58,431 bases of DNA from Streptomyces silvae (GTDB lineage Bacteria > Actinomycetota > Actinomycetes > Streptomycetales > Streptomycetaceae): positions 1-58,431 of the forward strand of contig NZ_JAERUC010000162.1 of assembly GCF_016745505.1 (NCBI RefSeq). Reading direction: 5' to 3'. The notes beneath the pieces are model-generated. The model was not told the origin of the DNA and did no database searches. It worked only from the letters and a program-made list of their open reading frames with translations. Positions 51,436-58,431 of the stretch are shown here, one piece after another (position 1 is the stretch's first letter; every line of letters starts with the position of its first letter). Made by a program: the position numbers and the translations under genes.

Positions 51436-52425
51436 CTATTTGATGGCCGGAGTGTCCGCGTCCGGCGCCGAAGCGGAAGCCGTTCCGACGGGCGCTCCCG
51501 CCTCCGCCGCCCGTACGGCCAGCCGCAGGGCCTCCGCCCTCGTGCGCCGAGCCGTCCGCAGCGCGTCCCAGGTCAGCAGCATCAGCGCCACCCAGACCAG
51601 GGCGAAGCCGGCCCAGCGCTCGGGCGGCATCTCCTCATGGAAGTAGAGGATGCCGAGCGCGAACTGGAACACCGGCGCCAGATACTGCAGCAGCCCCAGG
51701 ACGGAGAGCGGCACCCGGATCGCCGCGGCGCCGAAGCAGACCAGCGGGATCGCCGTGACGAGCCCGGTCGCGGCGAGCAGGGCCCCGTGCCCCGCGCCCC
51801 CGGCCAGGAACGTGGCGTCACCGCTCGCCCCGAGCCACAGCAGGAACCCGAGCGCGGGCAGGAACAGCACGGCGGTCTCGGCGGCCAGCGACTCCAGGCC
51901 GCCCATGTTGACCTTCTTCTTCACCAGGCCGTACGTCGCGAAGGAGAACGCCAGCACCAGCGAGATCCACGGCGGCTGCCCGTAGCCGATCGCCAGCACG
52001 AGCACCGCCGCGAAGCCGGTCGCCACCGCCGTCCACTGCACCGGCCTCAGCCGCTCACCGAGCAGCAGGACACCCATGGCGATCGTGACCAGCGGGTTGA
52101 TGAAGTAGCCGAGGGACGCCTCGACGACATGCCCGTTGTTGACGGACCAGATGTAGAGGCCCCAGTTGACCGAGATGACCGTCGCGGCGAGCGCGATCAG
52201 CCCCAGCCTGCGGGGCTGCCGTATCAGCTCGCCGATCCACGCCCAGCGGCGCAGGAACAGCAGGGCGATGCCGACGACGCCCAGCGACCACACCATCCGG
52301 TGGGCGAGGATCTCCACCGCCCCCGACGGTTCCAGCAGCGGCCAGAACAGGGGCACGAGGCCCCACATCCCGTACGCGCCGATTCCGTACAGCAGGCCGG
52401 CCCGCTGTTCGTTCTTCCCCTTCAC
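51436..52425 (-). CDS. rarD: EamA-family transporter RarD
   Basis: 329 aa, ten transmembrane helices. RarD signatures: GLLYGIGAYGMWGLVPLFWPLL at the start, EILAHRMVWSL, and SVNWGLYIWSVNNGHVVEASLGYFINPL. Members export or import small polar compounds; RarD was named for chloramphenicol sensitivity but its substrate is not known. GTG 52425 follows GGGAGG at 6 nt. A hydrophilic Ala/Ser-rich tail ends it just 3 bp before the monooxygenase repeat. Same strand as its neighbours, with a 126-bp gap to the NmrA-like gene upstream. Confidence 0.92.
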   Translation of the reverse strand: MKGKNEQRAGLLYGIGAYGMWGLVPLFWPLLEPSGAVEILAHRMVWSLGVVGIALLFLRRWAWIGELIRQPRRLGLIALAATVISVNWGLYIWSVNNGHVVEASLGYFINPLVTIAMGVLLLGERLRPVQWTAVATGFAAVLVLAIGYGQPPWISLVLAFSFATYGLVKKKVNMGGLESLAAETAVLFLPALGFLLWLGASGDATFLAGGAGHGALLAATGLVTAIPLVCFGAAAIRVPLSVLGLLQYLAPVFQFALGILYFHEEMPPERWAGFALVWVALMLLTWDALRTARRTRAEALRLAVRAAEAGAPVGTASASAPDADTPAIK

Positions 52426-52551
52426 GGGCCCTCCCGGCGTTCCTGCGGCTTCTGCGACGGCGAGCCGCCGACTGCACGACGGTAGCGCCGGAAGAGCCCC
52501 CTGTCATTGCCGTCTCATGGAAACGGTCGTGACGGGCCGAGGGGTGCCCGC

Positions 52552-53412
52552 TCAGGCGGCGGCGACCGCCGAGGCGACCGTCTCGGCCAGCGGGGTGGTC
52601 GGCCGGCCGATCAGGCGGGCCAGGTCGCCGCTGGTGCCGGCGAGCAGGCCGCGTGCGACGGCCTCGTCGACGTCGACGAGGATCGCGGCGAAGGACTCGG
52701 GCAGCCCGGCCCCGACGAGGACCTCCTGGTGCACGGCGGCCGGGACCCGGTTGTACGTGATCTCCTTGCCGGTGGCCTCGGCGACCGTCGCCGCGTACTC
52801 GTCCAGAGACCAGGCGGTGTCACCGCTCAGCTCGTACGCCGCGCCGAGGTGGCCCTCGCCGGTGAGGACGGCGACGGCCGCGGCTGCGTAGTCCGCCCGG
52901 GTGGCGGAGGCGATGCGCCCGTCACCCGCGTTGCCGATGACGGCGCCGTGCTCCAGGACCGGGCCCAGGTTCGCCGTGTAGTTCTCGGTGTACCAGCCGT
53001 TGCGCAGGAAGGTGTGGGGGAGTCCCGAGTCGAGGATCAGCTGCTCGGTGGCCTTGTGCTCCTCGGCCAGCAGGAAGTCGGCGTCGGGGCCGCCCAGGAT
53101 CCCGGTGTACGCGAGCTGCGCGACCCCGGCCTCGTTCGCGGCGTCGATCACCGCGGTGTGCTGCGCGACCCGCTTTCCGACCTCGCTGCCCGAGATCAGC
53201 AGGACGCGGTCACCGGACCGGAACGTGCCGGCGAGCGTCTCGGGGCGGTCGTAGTCGGCGACACGGAGCTCGACGCCGCGGGCGGCGAGCGGGGCGGCCT
53301 TCTCCTTGTCGCGGACGACGGCGACGACCTGGTCGGCCGGGACCGCGTCGAGCAGCTGCTCGATGACGAGGCGGCCGAGGGCTCCGGTGGCTCCCGTGAC
53401 GACGATGCTCAT
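52552..53412 (-). CDS. NmrA-like NAD(P)-binding oxidoreductase (QOR2 type)
   Basis: 286 aa Rossmann protein. Cofactor loop TGATGALGRLVIEQLL (6-21), RVADYDRPETLAGTFRSGDRVLLISGSEVGKRV and the FLRNGWYTENY segment are typical of NmrA-like quinone oxidoreductase 2 (YtfG/QorB). These reduce quinones with NADPH. No Tyr-x3-Lys classical SDR site is evident. ATG 53412 has AGGAGAGAA upstream. It is divergent from an HxlR regulator, the same arrangement as qorR/ytfG-like pairs, so redox or quinone-responsive control is likely. Promoter TTTCGC-N17-TAGGGT (53491-53463, minus). Confidence 0.88.
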   Translation of the reverse strand: MSIVVTGATGALGRLVIEQLLDAVPADQVVAVVRDKEKAAPLAARGVELRVADYDRPETLAGTFRSGDRVLLISGSEVGKRVAQHTAVIDAANEAGVAQLAYTGILGGPDADFLLAEEHKATEQLILDSGLPHTFLRNGWYTENYTANLGPVLEHGAVIGNAGDGRIASATRADYAAAAVAVLTGEGHLGAAYELSGDTAWSLDEYAATVAEATGKEITYNRVPAAVHQEVLVGAGLPESFAAILVDVDEAVARGLLAGTSGDLARLIGRPTTPLAETVASAVAAA

Positions 53413-53490
53413 GGGGTTCTCTCCTGGGGGGCGCTGATCATGCTGCGAGTGGAACAGGACTCACCCTAGGAGGTGTACTAACTCTGCGAA

Positions 53491-53515
53491 AGTACCCACT
53501 TTGAAGTAAGGTACT
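53491..53515. promoter_or_regulatory. Putative HxlR operator
   Basis: Inverted repeat AGTACC (53491-53496) and GGTACT (53510-53515), 13 bp apart, overlaps the plus-strand TAAGGT box (53507-53512) of the HxlR gene and lies next to the minus-strand -35 of the oxidoreductase. A further GTACT half-site is at 53475-53479. Confidence 0.6.
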
Positions 53516-53518
53516 GGT

Positions 53519-53941
53519 ATGATCGTAAGTATCCTGGACGAAGTGGGCGGCCGCCGCCCGGACGTCAACCAGCAGAACTGTCCCTCCCGGCTGGTCCTCG
53601 AACACGTCACCAGCCGGTGGGGTGTGCTCGTGCTGGCCGCGCTGCTGGAGCGCTCGTACCGGTTCAGCGAACTGCGCCGCACCGTCGGCGGCGTCAGCGA
53701 GAAGATGCTGGCCCAGACCCTCCAGACGCTGGAGCGCGACGGGTTCGTGCACCGGGACGCGAAGCCGGTGATCCCGCCCCGCGTGGACTACTCGCTGACC
53801 CCCCTCGGCAGGGAGGCCGCCGACCAGGTCTGGGCGCTGGCCCGCTGGGCGGAGCAGCGGCTGGACACGGTGGAGGACTCCCGCCGGGCATACGACGAGG
53901 CCCGGAACCAGTCGGCTCCGGGCCCCGGCGTGCGGGTGTGA
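53519..53941 (+). CDS. HxlR-family transcriptional regulator
   Basis: 140 aa winged-helix protein. It has CPSRLVLEHVTSRWGVLVLAALL with a Cys (Cys21) near the N-terminus, as in redox-sensing QorR/HypR regulators, then FSELRRTVGGVSEKMLAQTLQTLERDG (recognition helix) and the wing DYSLTPLGREA. ATG 53519 lies 6 nt after TAAGGT, no ribosome site: leaderless. The operator-like repeat over its -10 suggests self-repression and control of the divergent quinone-reductase-like gene. The sensing Cys assignment is an inference. Confidence 0.9.
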   Translation: MIVSILDEVGGRRPDVNQQNCPSRLVLEHVTSRWGVLVLAALLERSYRFSELRRTVGGVSEKMLAQTLQTLERDGFVHRDAKPVIPPRVDYSLTPLGREAADQVWALARWAEQRLDTVEDSRRAYDEARNQSAPGPGVRV

Positions 53942-53948
53942 CGGCGGC

Positions 53949-55007
53949 TCAGCCGACCACGGTCCAGGTGTCACTGCCCGCCAGCAGCGTGCTCAGATCA
54001 CCCTTGCCGTGCTGCTCGATCGCGGCGTCGAGCTGATCGGACATGAGGGCGTCGTACACCGGGCGCTCCACACTGCGCAGCACGCCGATGGGCGTGTGGT
54101 GCAGGGTGTCGGCATCGGCCAGCCGGGACAGCGCGAACGCCGTCGTGGGGCTGGGGTTGTGGGCGTCGTGGACGAGGACCTGCGACTGGTTCTCCTCGGT
54201 GACGGCGACGACGCTCAGGTCGCCCGTGATCGCGTCGCGCACGACCCCCTTGGAGTTGTCCGCGCCGAACAGGATCGGCCGGCCGTGCTCCAGGCGGATG
54301 ACCGCCTCCTCCGCCCGCTCCTTGTCCTTGAGCACCTCGAAGGCGCCGTCGTTGAAGATGTTGCAGTTCTGGTAGATCTCCACCAGCGCGGTGCCCGGAT
54401 GGTCGGCGGCCGCGCGCAGCACGCTCGTGAGGTGCTTGCGGTCGGAGTCCACCGTGCGGGCGACGAAGGAGGCTTCGGCGCCCAGGGCGAGGGAGACCGG
54501 GTTGAAGGGGGCGTCGAGCGAGCCCATCGGCGTCGACTTGGTGATCTTGCCGACCTCGGAGGTCGGGCTGTACTGCCCCTTGGTGAGCCCGTAGATCCGG
54601 TTGTTGAACAGCAGGATCTTGAGGTTGACGTTGCGGCGCAGGGCGTGGATCAGGTGGTTCCCGCCGATGGACAGCGCGTCGCCGTCACCGGTGACGACCC
54701 AGACGGACAGATCGCGGCGTGAGGTGGCCAGGCCCGTCGCGATGGACGGGGCGCGGCCGTGGATGGAGTGCATCCCGTACGTGTTCATGTAGTACGGGAA
54801 GCGGGACGAGCAGCCGATGCCGGAGACGAACGTGATGTTCTCCTTGGCCAGCCCCAGTTCGGGCATGAAGCCCTGCACCGCCGCGAGGACCGCGTAGTCA
54901 CCGCAGCCCGGGCACCAGCGCACCTCCTGGTCGGACTTGAAGTCCTTCATGGACTGCTTGCCCTCGGCCTTGGGGACGAGCTGGAGGAGTTCGTTGGCGT
55001 CAGGCAT
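53949..55007 (-). CDS. korB: 2-oxoacid:ferredoxin oxidoreductase subunit beta
   Basis: 352 aa thiamine-diphosphate-binding subunit. RWCPGCGDYAVL (Cys32, 35) and GIGCSSRFPYY (Cys66) plus a fourth Cys ligate the [4Fe-4S] cluster; the TPP motif is GDGDALSIGGNHLIHALRRN through NN at 135-136. With korA it decarboxylates 2-oxoglutarate (or a similar oxoacid) to the CoA thioester, reducing ferredoxin; an oxygen-tolerant alternative to the dehydrogenase complex known in actinobacteria. ATG 55007 lies inside korA's end (8-nt overlap). Confidence 0.92.
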   Translation of the reverse strand: MPDANELLQLVPKAEGKQSMKDFKSDQEVRWCPGCGDYAVLAAVQGFMPELGLAKENITFVSGIGCSSRFPYYMNTYGMHSIHGRAPSIATGLATSRRDLSVWVVTGDGDALSIGGNHLIHALRRNVNLKILLFNNRIYGLTKGQYSPTSEVGKITKSTPMGSLDAPFNPVSLALGAEASFVARTVDSDRKHLTSVLRAAADHPGTALVEIYQNCNIFNDGAFEVLKDKERAEEAVIRLEHGRPILFGADNSKGVVRDAITGDLSVVAVTEENQSQVLVHDAHNPSPTTAFALSRLADADTLHHTPIGVLRSVERPVYDALMSDQLDAAIEQHGKGDLSTLLAGSDTWTVVG

Positions 55008-56955
55008 CGATGGCCTCCTTGAGGGCGGTGGCGAGCTGCTCGGCCTTGAAGGGCATTCCGTTGACCTGGTTGTAACTCCGGGCGTCCACGAGGTACTCGG
55101 CCCGCAGCAGCAGGGCCAGCTGCCCGAGGTTCATCTCCGGGACCACGACCTTGTCGTAACGCCTCAGCACCTCACCGAGATTCCGCGGGAACGGGTTGAG
55201 ATGGCGCAGATGGGCCTGCGCGATCGTCTCCCCGGCCGCGCGGAGCCGGCGCACGGCCGCCGTGATCGGCCCGTACGTCGAACCCCAGCCCAGGACCAGC
55301 GTCGTCGCGCCGGCCGGGTCGTCGACCTCCACGTCGGGGACCTGGATGCCGTCGACCTTCGCCTGCCGGGTGCGGACCATGAAGTCGTGGTTGGCCGGGT
55401 CGTACGAGATGTTCCCCGTGCCGTCCTGCTTCTCGATCCCGCCGATCCGGTGCTCCAGACCGGGGGTGCCGGGCACCGCCCAGGGGCGGGCCAGCGTCTC
55501 CGGGTCGCGCTTGTACGGCCAGAACACCTCGGTGCCGTCGGCCAGTTCGTGGTTCGGCCCGGTCGCGAACTGTGTCCGCAGATCCGGGAGGCTGTCGATC
55601 TCCGGGATCCGCCACGGCTCGGAGCCGTTCGCCAGGTAGCCGTCCGAGAGCAGGAACACCGGGGTCCGGTAGGTCAGCGCGATCCGGGCGGCGTCCAGAG
55701 CCGCGTCGAAGCAGTCCGCCGGGGTCCTCGGCGCCACGATCGGGACCGGCGCCTCACCGTTGCGCCCGTACATGGCCTGGAGCAGGTCGGCCTGCTCGGT
55801 CTTGGTCGGCAGACCCGTCGAGGGGCCGCCGCGCTGGATGTCGATGATCAGCAGCGGCAGCTCCAGCGACACCGCGAGACCGATCGTCTCCGACTTCAGC
55901 GCCACACCCGGACCCGACGTGGTCGTCACCCCCAGGGATCCGCCGAACGCCGCACCGAGCGCCGCCCCGATCCCGGCGATCTCGTCCTCCGCCTGGAACG
56001 TCCGCACACCGAAGTTCTTGTGCTTGCTGAGCTCGTGCAGGATGTCGGACGCCGGAGTGATCGGATACGACCCCAGATACACCGGCAGATCGGCCAGCCG
56101 GCCCGCCGCGATCAGCCCGTACGACAAAGCCAGGTTCCCCGAGATATTGCGGTACGTGCCCGTCGGGAAAGCCTGCGACGCGGGAGCCACCTCGTACGAG
56201 ACGGCGAAATCCTCCGTCGTCTCCCCGAAATTCCAGCCCGCGCGGAAAGCCGCCACATTCGCCTCGGCGATCTCCGGCTTCCTGGCGAACTTCGACCGGA
56301 GGAATGTCTCCGTCCCCTCGGTCGGACGGTTGTACATCCAGGACAACAGCCCGAGCGCGAACATGTTCTTCGACCGCTCGGCCTCCTTACGGGAAAGCCC
56401 GAACTCCTTCAATGCCTCGATGGTCAAGGTCGTCAACGGCACAGGATGCACGTTGTACGCATCGAGCGAACCGTCCTCGAGCGGCGATTCGGCGTAACCG
56501 ACTTTCGCCATCGGGCGTTTCGTGAACTCGTCCGTGTTCACGATGATGTCGGCCCCGCGCGGCACATCGGCGATATTCGCCTTCAGCGCCGCGGGATTCA
56601 TCGCGACCAGCACATTGGGCGCGTCGCCCGGGGTCAGGATGTCGTGGTCCGCGAAATGCAGCTGGAACGAGGACACACCCGGCAGCGTGCCTGCGGGCGC
56701 CCGGATCTCGGCCGGGAAGTTGGGCAGCGTGGACAGGTCGTTGCCGAACGACGCGGTCTCCGACGTGAACCGGTCACCCGTCAACTGCATGCCGTCGCCC
56801 GAGTCACCCGCGAAACGGATGATCACCCGGTCCAGGCGGCGGATTTCCTTCTCGGTGGCACCCGTACGATCAATGTGCGGGGCGCGCTGCTCCCCGACGA
56901 CAGCCTCGCTGGCCTCATCGGACTTTCCGGCTGGGCTACTGACCTGGCTGGTCAC
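55000..56955 (-). CDS. korA: 2-oxoacid:ferredoxin oxidoreductase subunit alpha (gamma-alpha fusion)
   Basis: 651 aa. The gamma domain comes first (about 42-215: VIIRFAGDSGDGMQLTGDRF), then the pyrimidine-binding alpha domain with YLGSYPITPASDILHELSKH and EDEIAGIGAALGAAFGG, then the transketolase C-terminal part (VLGWGSTYGPITAAVRRL). This fused form is the actinobacterial KorA layout. GTG 56955 has GGGAGG about 9 nt upstream. It is translationally coupled to korB. A -10-like TAGGGT is at 57024-57019. The substrate is most likely 2-oxoglutarate by family; pyruvate cannot be excluded from sequence alone. Confidence 0.93.
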   Translation of the reverse strand: MTSQVSSPAGKSDEASEAVVGEQRAPHIDRTGATEKEIRRLDRVIIRFAGDSGDGMQLTGDRFTSETASFGNDLSTLPNFPAEIRAPAGTLPGVSSFQLHFADHDILTPGDAPNVLVAMNPAALKANIADVPRGADIIVNTDEFTKRPMAKVGYAESPLEDGSLDAYNVHPVPLTTLTIEALKEFGLSRKEAERSKNMFALGLLSWMYNRPTEGTETFLRSKFARKPEIAEANVAAFRAGWNFGETTEDFAVSYEVAPASQAFPTGTYRNISGNLALSYGLIAAGRLADLPVYLGSYPITPASDILHELSKHKNFGVRTFQAEDEIAGIGAALGAAFGGSLGVTTTSGPGVALKSETIGLAVSLELPLLIIDIQRGGPSTGLPTKTEQADLLQAMYGRNGEAPVPIVAPRTPADCFDAALDAARIALTYRTPVFLLSDGYLANGSEPWRIPEIDSLPDLRTQFATGPNHELADGTEVFWPYKRDPETLARPWAVPGTPGLEHRIGGIEKQDGTGNISYDPANHDFMVRTRQAKVDGIQVPDVEVDDPAGATTLVLGWGSTYGPITAAVRRLRAAGETIAQAHLRHLNPFPRNLGEVLRRYDKVVVPEMNLGQLALLLRAEYLVDARSYNQVNGMPFKAEQLATALKEAIDA

Positions 56956-57194
56956 TGAACTGGACCTCCCTCGGGGCGGCGGCTCGGGACCCGCCGACCC
57001 GCCGGCGGTCCAGGCCCCACCCTACTTCTGTAAGGGTCGCCTTCCTCGGACCGGTCATATGGTGGACGCGTTTTCGGGACATGAATGCGTCACGCTTTGC
57101 CATATTTTTCCGGACCCTTCGGTCACTGGGCGAGCCGTCCGGCTCTCATCCTTTCGTCCTAGGCATCGGGGAAGCCTTCGCCACCCCGCCGGCG
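56956..57194 (-). promoter_or_regulatory. korA promoter region
   Basis: Minus-strand -10-like TAGGGT at 57024-57019. With the sequence just upstream it forms an imperfect palindrome, ACCCT-TACAGAAGT-AGGGT (57037-57019). The remainder is AT-richer than its surroundings (TTTTTCC near 57105-57112), with no gene. Confidence 0.5.
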
Positions 57195-57224
57195 GATCAT
57201 CCAGATCATCGCGAGTCGATCATC
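57195..57224. repeat. Three GATCATC repeats after the response-regulator gene
   Basis: GATCATC occurs at 57195-57201, 57204-57210 and 57218-57224; the last two are followed by GCG. They lie within 40 bp past the stop of the regulator gene. Purpose unknown. Confidence 0.55.
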
Positions 57225-57230
57225 GCGTTG

Positions 57231-57890
57231 TCATGAGTTCAGATAAGTGAGAACGGCGAGAACACGCCGGTGATCCCCGTCACTGGGTGACAGGCCGAGT
57301 TTCAGAAAGATGTTGCTGACGTGCTTCTCCACGGCTCCGTCACTGACGACCAGCTGTCGGGCGACGGCCGAATTCGTACGCCCCTCCGCCATCAGACCGA
57401 GGACCTCCCGCTCGCGCGGCGTGAGCCCCGCCAGCACGTCCTGCTTGCGGCTGCGGCCCAGCAGCTGGGCCACCACCTCGGGGTCCAGGGCGGTCCCGCC
57501 CTTCGCCACCCGCACGACGGCGTCCACGAACTCCCGGACCTCGGCGACCCGGTCCTTCAGGAGGTAGCCCACCCCACGGCTGCTGCCGGCCAGCAGCTCG
57601 GTGGCGTACTGCTCCTCGACGTACTGCGAGAGCACCAGCACCCCGATGTCCGGGTAGTCCTTGCGCAGCCGCACCGCCGCCCGTACGCCTTCGTCGGTGT
57701 GGGTCGGCGGCATCCGCACGTCGGCGACCACCACGTCCGGCAGCGCGTCCTGCCCCGCGAGGTCGCTCACCGTCTTGAGCAGCGCCTCCGCGTCCCCGAC
57801 CCCGGCGACGACATCGTGCCCGAGGTCGGTCAGCAGCCGGGTGAGTCCCTCCCGGAGCAGCACCGAGTCCTCGGCGATGACGACCCGCAC
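57231..57890 (-). CDS. NarL/LuxR-family response regulator
   Basis: 219 aa. Receiver domain with acidic pair Glu7-Asp8, phospho-acceptor Asp57 (VVVADVRMPP) and Lys about 105 (YLLKDR), then a LuxR-type HTH (about 155-212: LTPREREVLGLMAEGRTNSAVARQL...GAVEKHVSNIFLKLGL). GTG 57890 is chosen because GGAGG lies 5 nt upstream; an open frame continues 29 codons with no similarity to receivers. The probable partner sensor kinase is upstream on the same strand, but a strong terminator separates them. Target genes unknown. Confidence 0.93.
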   Translation of the reverse strand: MRVVIAEDSVLLREGLTRLLTDLGHDVVAGVGDAEALLKTVSDLAGQDALPDVVVADVRMPPTHTDEGVRAAVRLRKDYPDIGVLVLSQYVEEQYATELLAGSSRGVGYLLKDRVAEVREFVDAVVRVAKGGTALDPEVVAQLLGRSRKQDVLAGLTPREREVLGLMAEGRTNSAVARQLVVSDGAVEKHVSNIFLKLGLSPSDGDHRRVLAVLTYLNS

Positions 57891-58025
57891 TCTTTCCTCC
57901 ACGACGTTGTGTCCCCCACTGTCGGTGTTCCTGCCCGACGCTCTGCGCGGGCGCGTGTCTGTCCAGCATTCCAGCATCGGCGCCCGTATGGGCCCGCACC
58001 AGCGGTTCCGTCCCCGGCGGACGCG

Positions 58026-58070
58026 CCGCAGTGCCCCGGCCGCCGGGTGAGGGCGGCCGGGGCACTGCGG
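58026..58070 (-). terminator. Very strong terminator between sensor kinase and response regulator genes
   Basis: Perfect 19-bp stem: arms 58052-58070 and 58026-58044, loop of 7 nt, beginning 10 nt past the kinase stop. No T-run, as is common in Streptomyces. Confidence 0.88.
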
Positions 58071-58080
58071 CTTCGGAGGT

Positions 58081-58431
58081 TCAGCCTCGCCAGGGCAGCT
58101 CGGCTGTGACGGTCGTCGGACCGCCGGCGGGTGACTCGACGACGAGGATGCCGTCCACCGCGTCCAGCCGCTCCGTCAGGCCGGCCAGACCGCTGCCCGT
58201 CGACACCCCGGCACCGCCGCGCCCGTCGTCCGTGACCTGGAGCATCAGCCGGTCCGCCGCCCGCCACACGTCGACCGAGGCACGGGTGGCCCGGGCGTGC
58301 TTGCTGACGTTCTGGAGGAGCTCGGAGACGGTGAAGTACGCGATGCCCTCGATGGCCTGCGCGGGCCGCGACTCCAGGTCCACCACCACCTTCACGGGGA
58401 CGGTGCAGCGGGAGGCGATGGCGGAGAGTGC
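58081..58431 (-). CDS. Sensor histidine kinase, C-terminal part (runs off the window)
   Basis: The last 116 codons only. HATPase domain: N-box FTVSELLQNVSKHARA, G1 box DDGRGGAG and GSGLAGLTERLDAVDG with a final ESPAGGPTTVTAELPWRG (no single run reported in full). These match the NarX/DesK group of kinases that pair with NarL-type regulators. The signal-sensing and dimerisation parts are beyond position 58431. Reads in frame to the window edge (ALSAIASRCTVPVKVVVDL). It is the likely partner of the regulator encoded 190 bp downstream. Confidence 0.9.
   Translation of the reverse strand, partial: ALSAIASRCTVPVKVVVDLESRPAQAIEGIAYFTVSELLQNVSKHARATRASVDVWRAADRLMLQVTDDGRGGAGVSTGSGLAGLTERLDAVDGILVVESPAGGPTTVTAELPWRG

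Overview
The window is a chromosomal segment of a Streptomyces or very close relative. Evidence: very high GC with strong G/C bias at third codon positions; an AfsR-type global regulator followed by an AfsS-like small gene; the futalosine (Mqn) route to menaquinone; a complete 14-gene nuoA-N operon with actinobacterial protein lengths; and many leaderless genes with TANNNT -10 boxes. It looks like ordered core chromosome with a few accessory blocks. I see no prophage, insertion sequence, CRISPR array, rRNA or tRNA.

Layout. 1-4.5 kb: afsS (cut by the window edge) and afsR on the minus strand, then a remnant of an RpiR-family regulator abutting an orphan peptide-type ABC ATPase, which looks like a deletion scar. 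4.5-9.4 kb: cold-shock protein, mqnA, a Ser/Thr kinase, mqnC. 9.4-16.4 kb: a small metal-site-less amidohydrolase-like protein, a DUF3152 membrane-anchored metalloprotease-like protein, menG, a GNAT acetyltransferase, a geranylgeranyl-reductase-family (MenJ-like) flavoprotein, an MptB-like mannosyltransferase and an NlpC/P60 cell-wall hydrolase. 17-33.1 kb: nuoA-nuoN in one tightly coupled operon behind a promoter with a Rex-like operator, closed by a 13-bp terminator hairpin. 33.2-41.1 kb: recQ, a 52-aa basic protein, GPP34 and fumarylacetoacetase (translationally coupled), then a POT peptide transporter plus CocE/X-Pro-peptidase-like hydrolase pair. 41.2-46 kb: long-chain polyprenyl diphosphate synthase, a LolA-like exported protein, an ABC ATPase-permease pair. 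46-54 kb: an accessory stretch of small redox, regulatory and transport genes (TetR, flavodoxin-fold reductase, HAD, VOC, CGNR, FAD monooxygenase, RarD, NmrA-like, HxlR). 54-58.4 kb: korB-korA, then a NarL-type response regulator and the C-terminal part of its likely sensor kinase.

How the genes fit together. Much of the window serves menaquinone respiration: mqnA and mqnC build the naphthoquinone ring, the polyprenyl synthase makes the side chain, menG methylates, the MenJ-like reductase could partly saturate the side chain, and NDH-1 reduces the quinone. The Rex-like site would tie nuo expression to the NADH/NAD+ ratio. KorAB supplies reduced ferredoxin from 2-oxoglutarate.

I found no convincing wholly new multi-gene system. 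The most interesting signals are regulatory: a VOC/CGNR promoter pair whose opposed -10 boxes overlap, a recurring -10 plus exactly 6 nt plus start-codon layout, repeat-bearing operators at the FAD monooxygenase and flavodoxin genes, an inverted repeat at the cold-shock promoter, and an AT-rich codon island inside nuoB.
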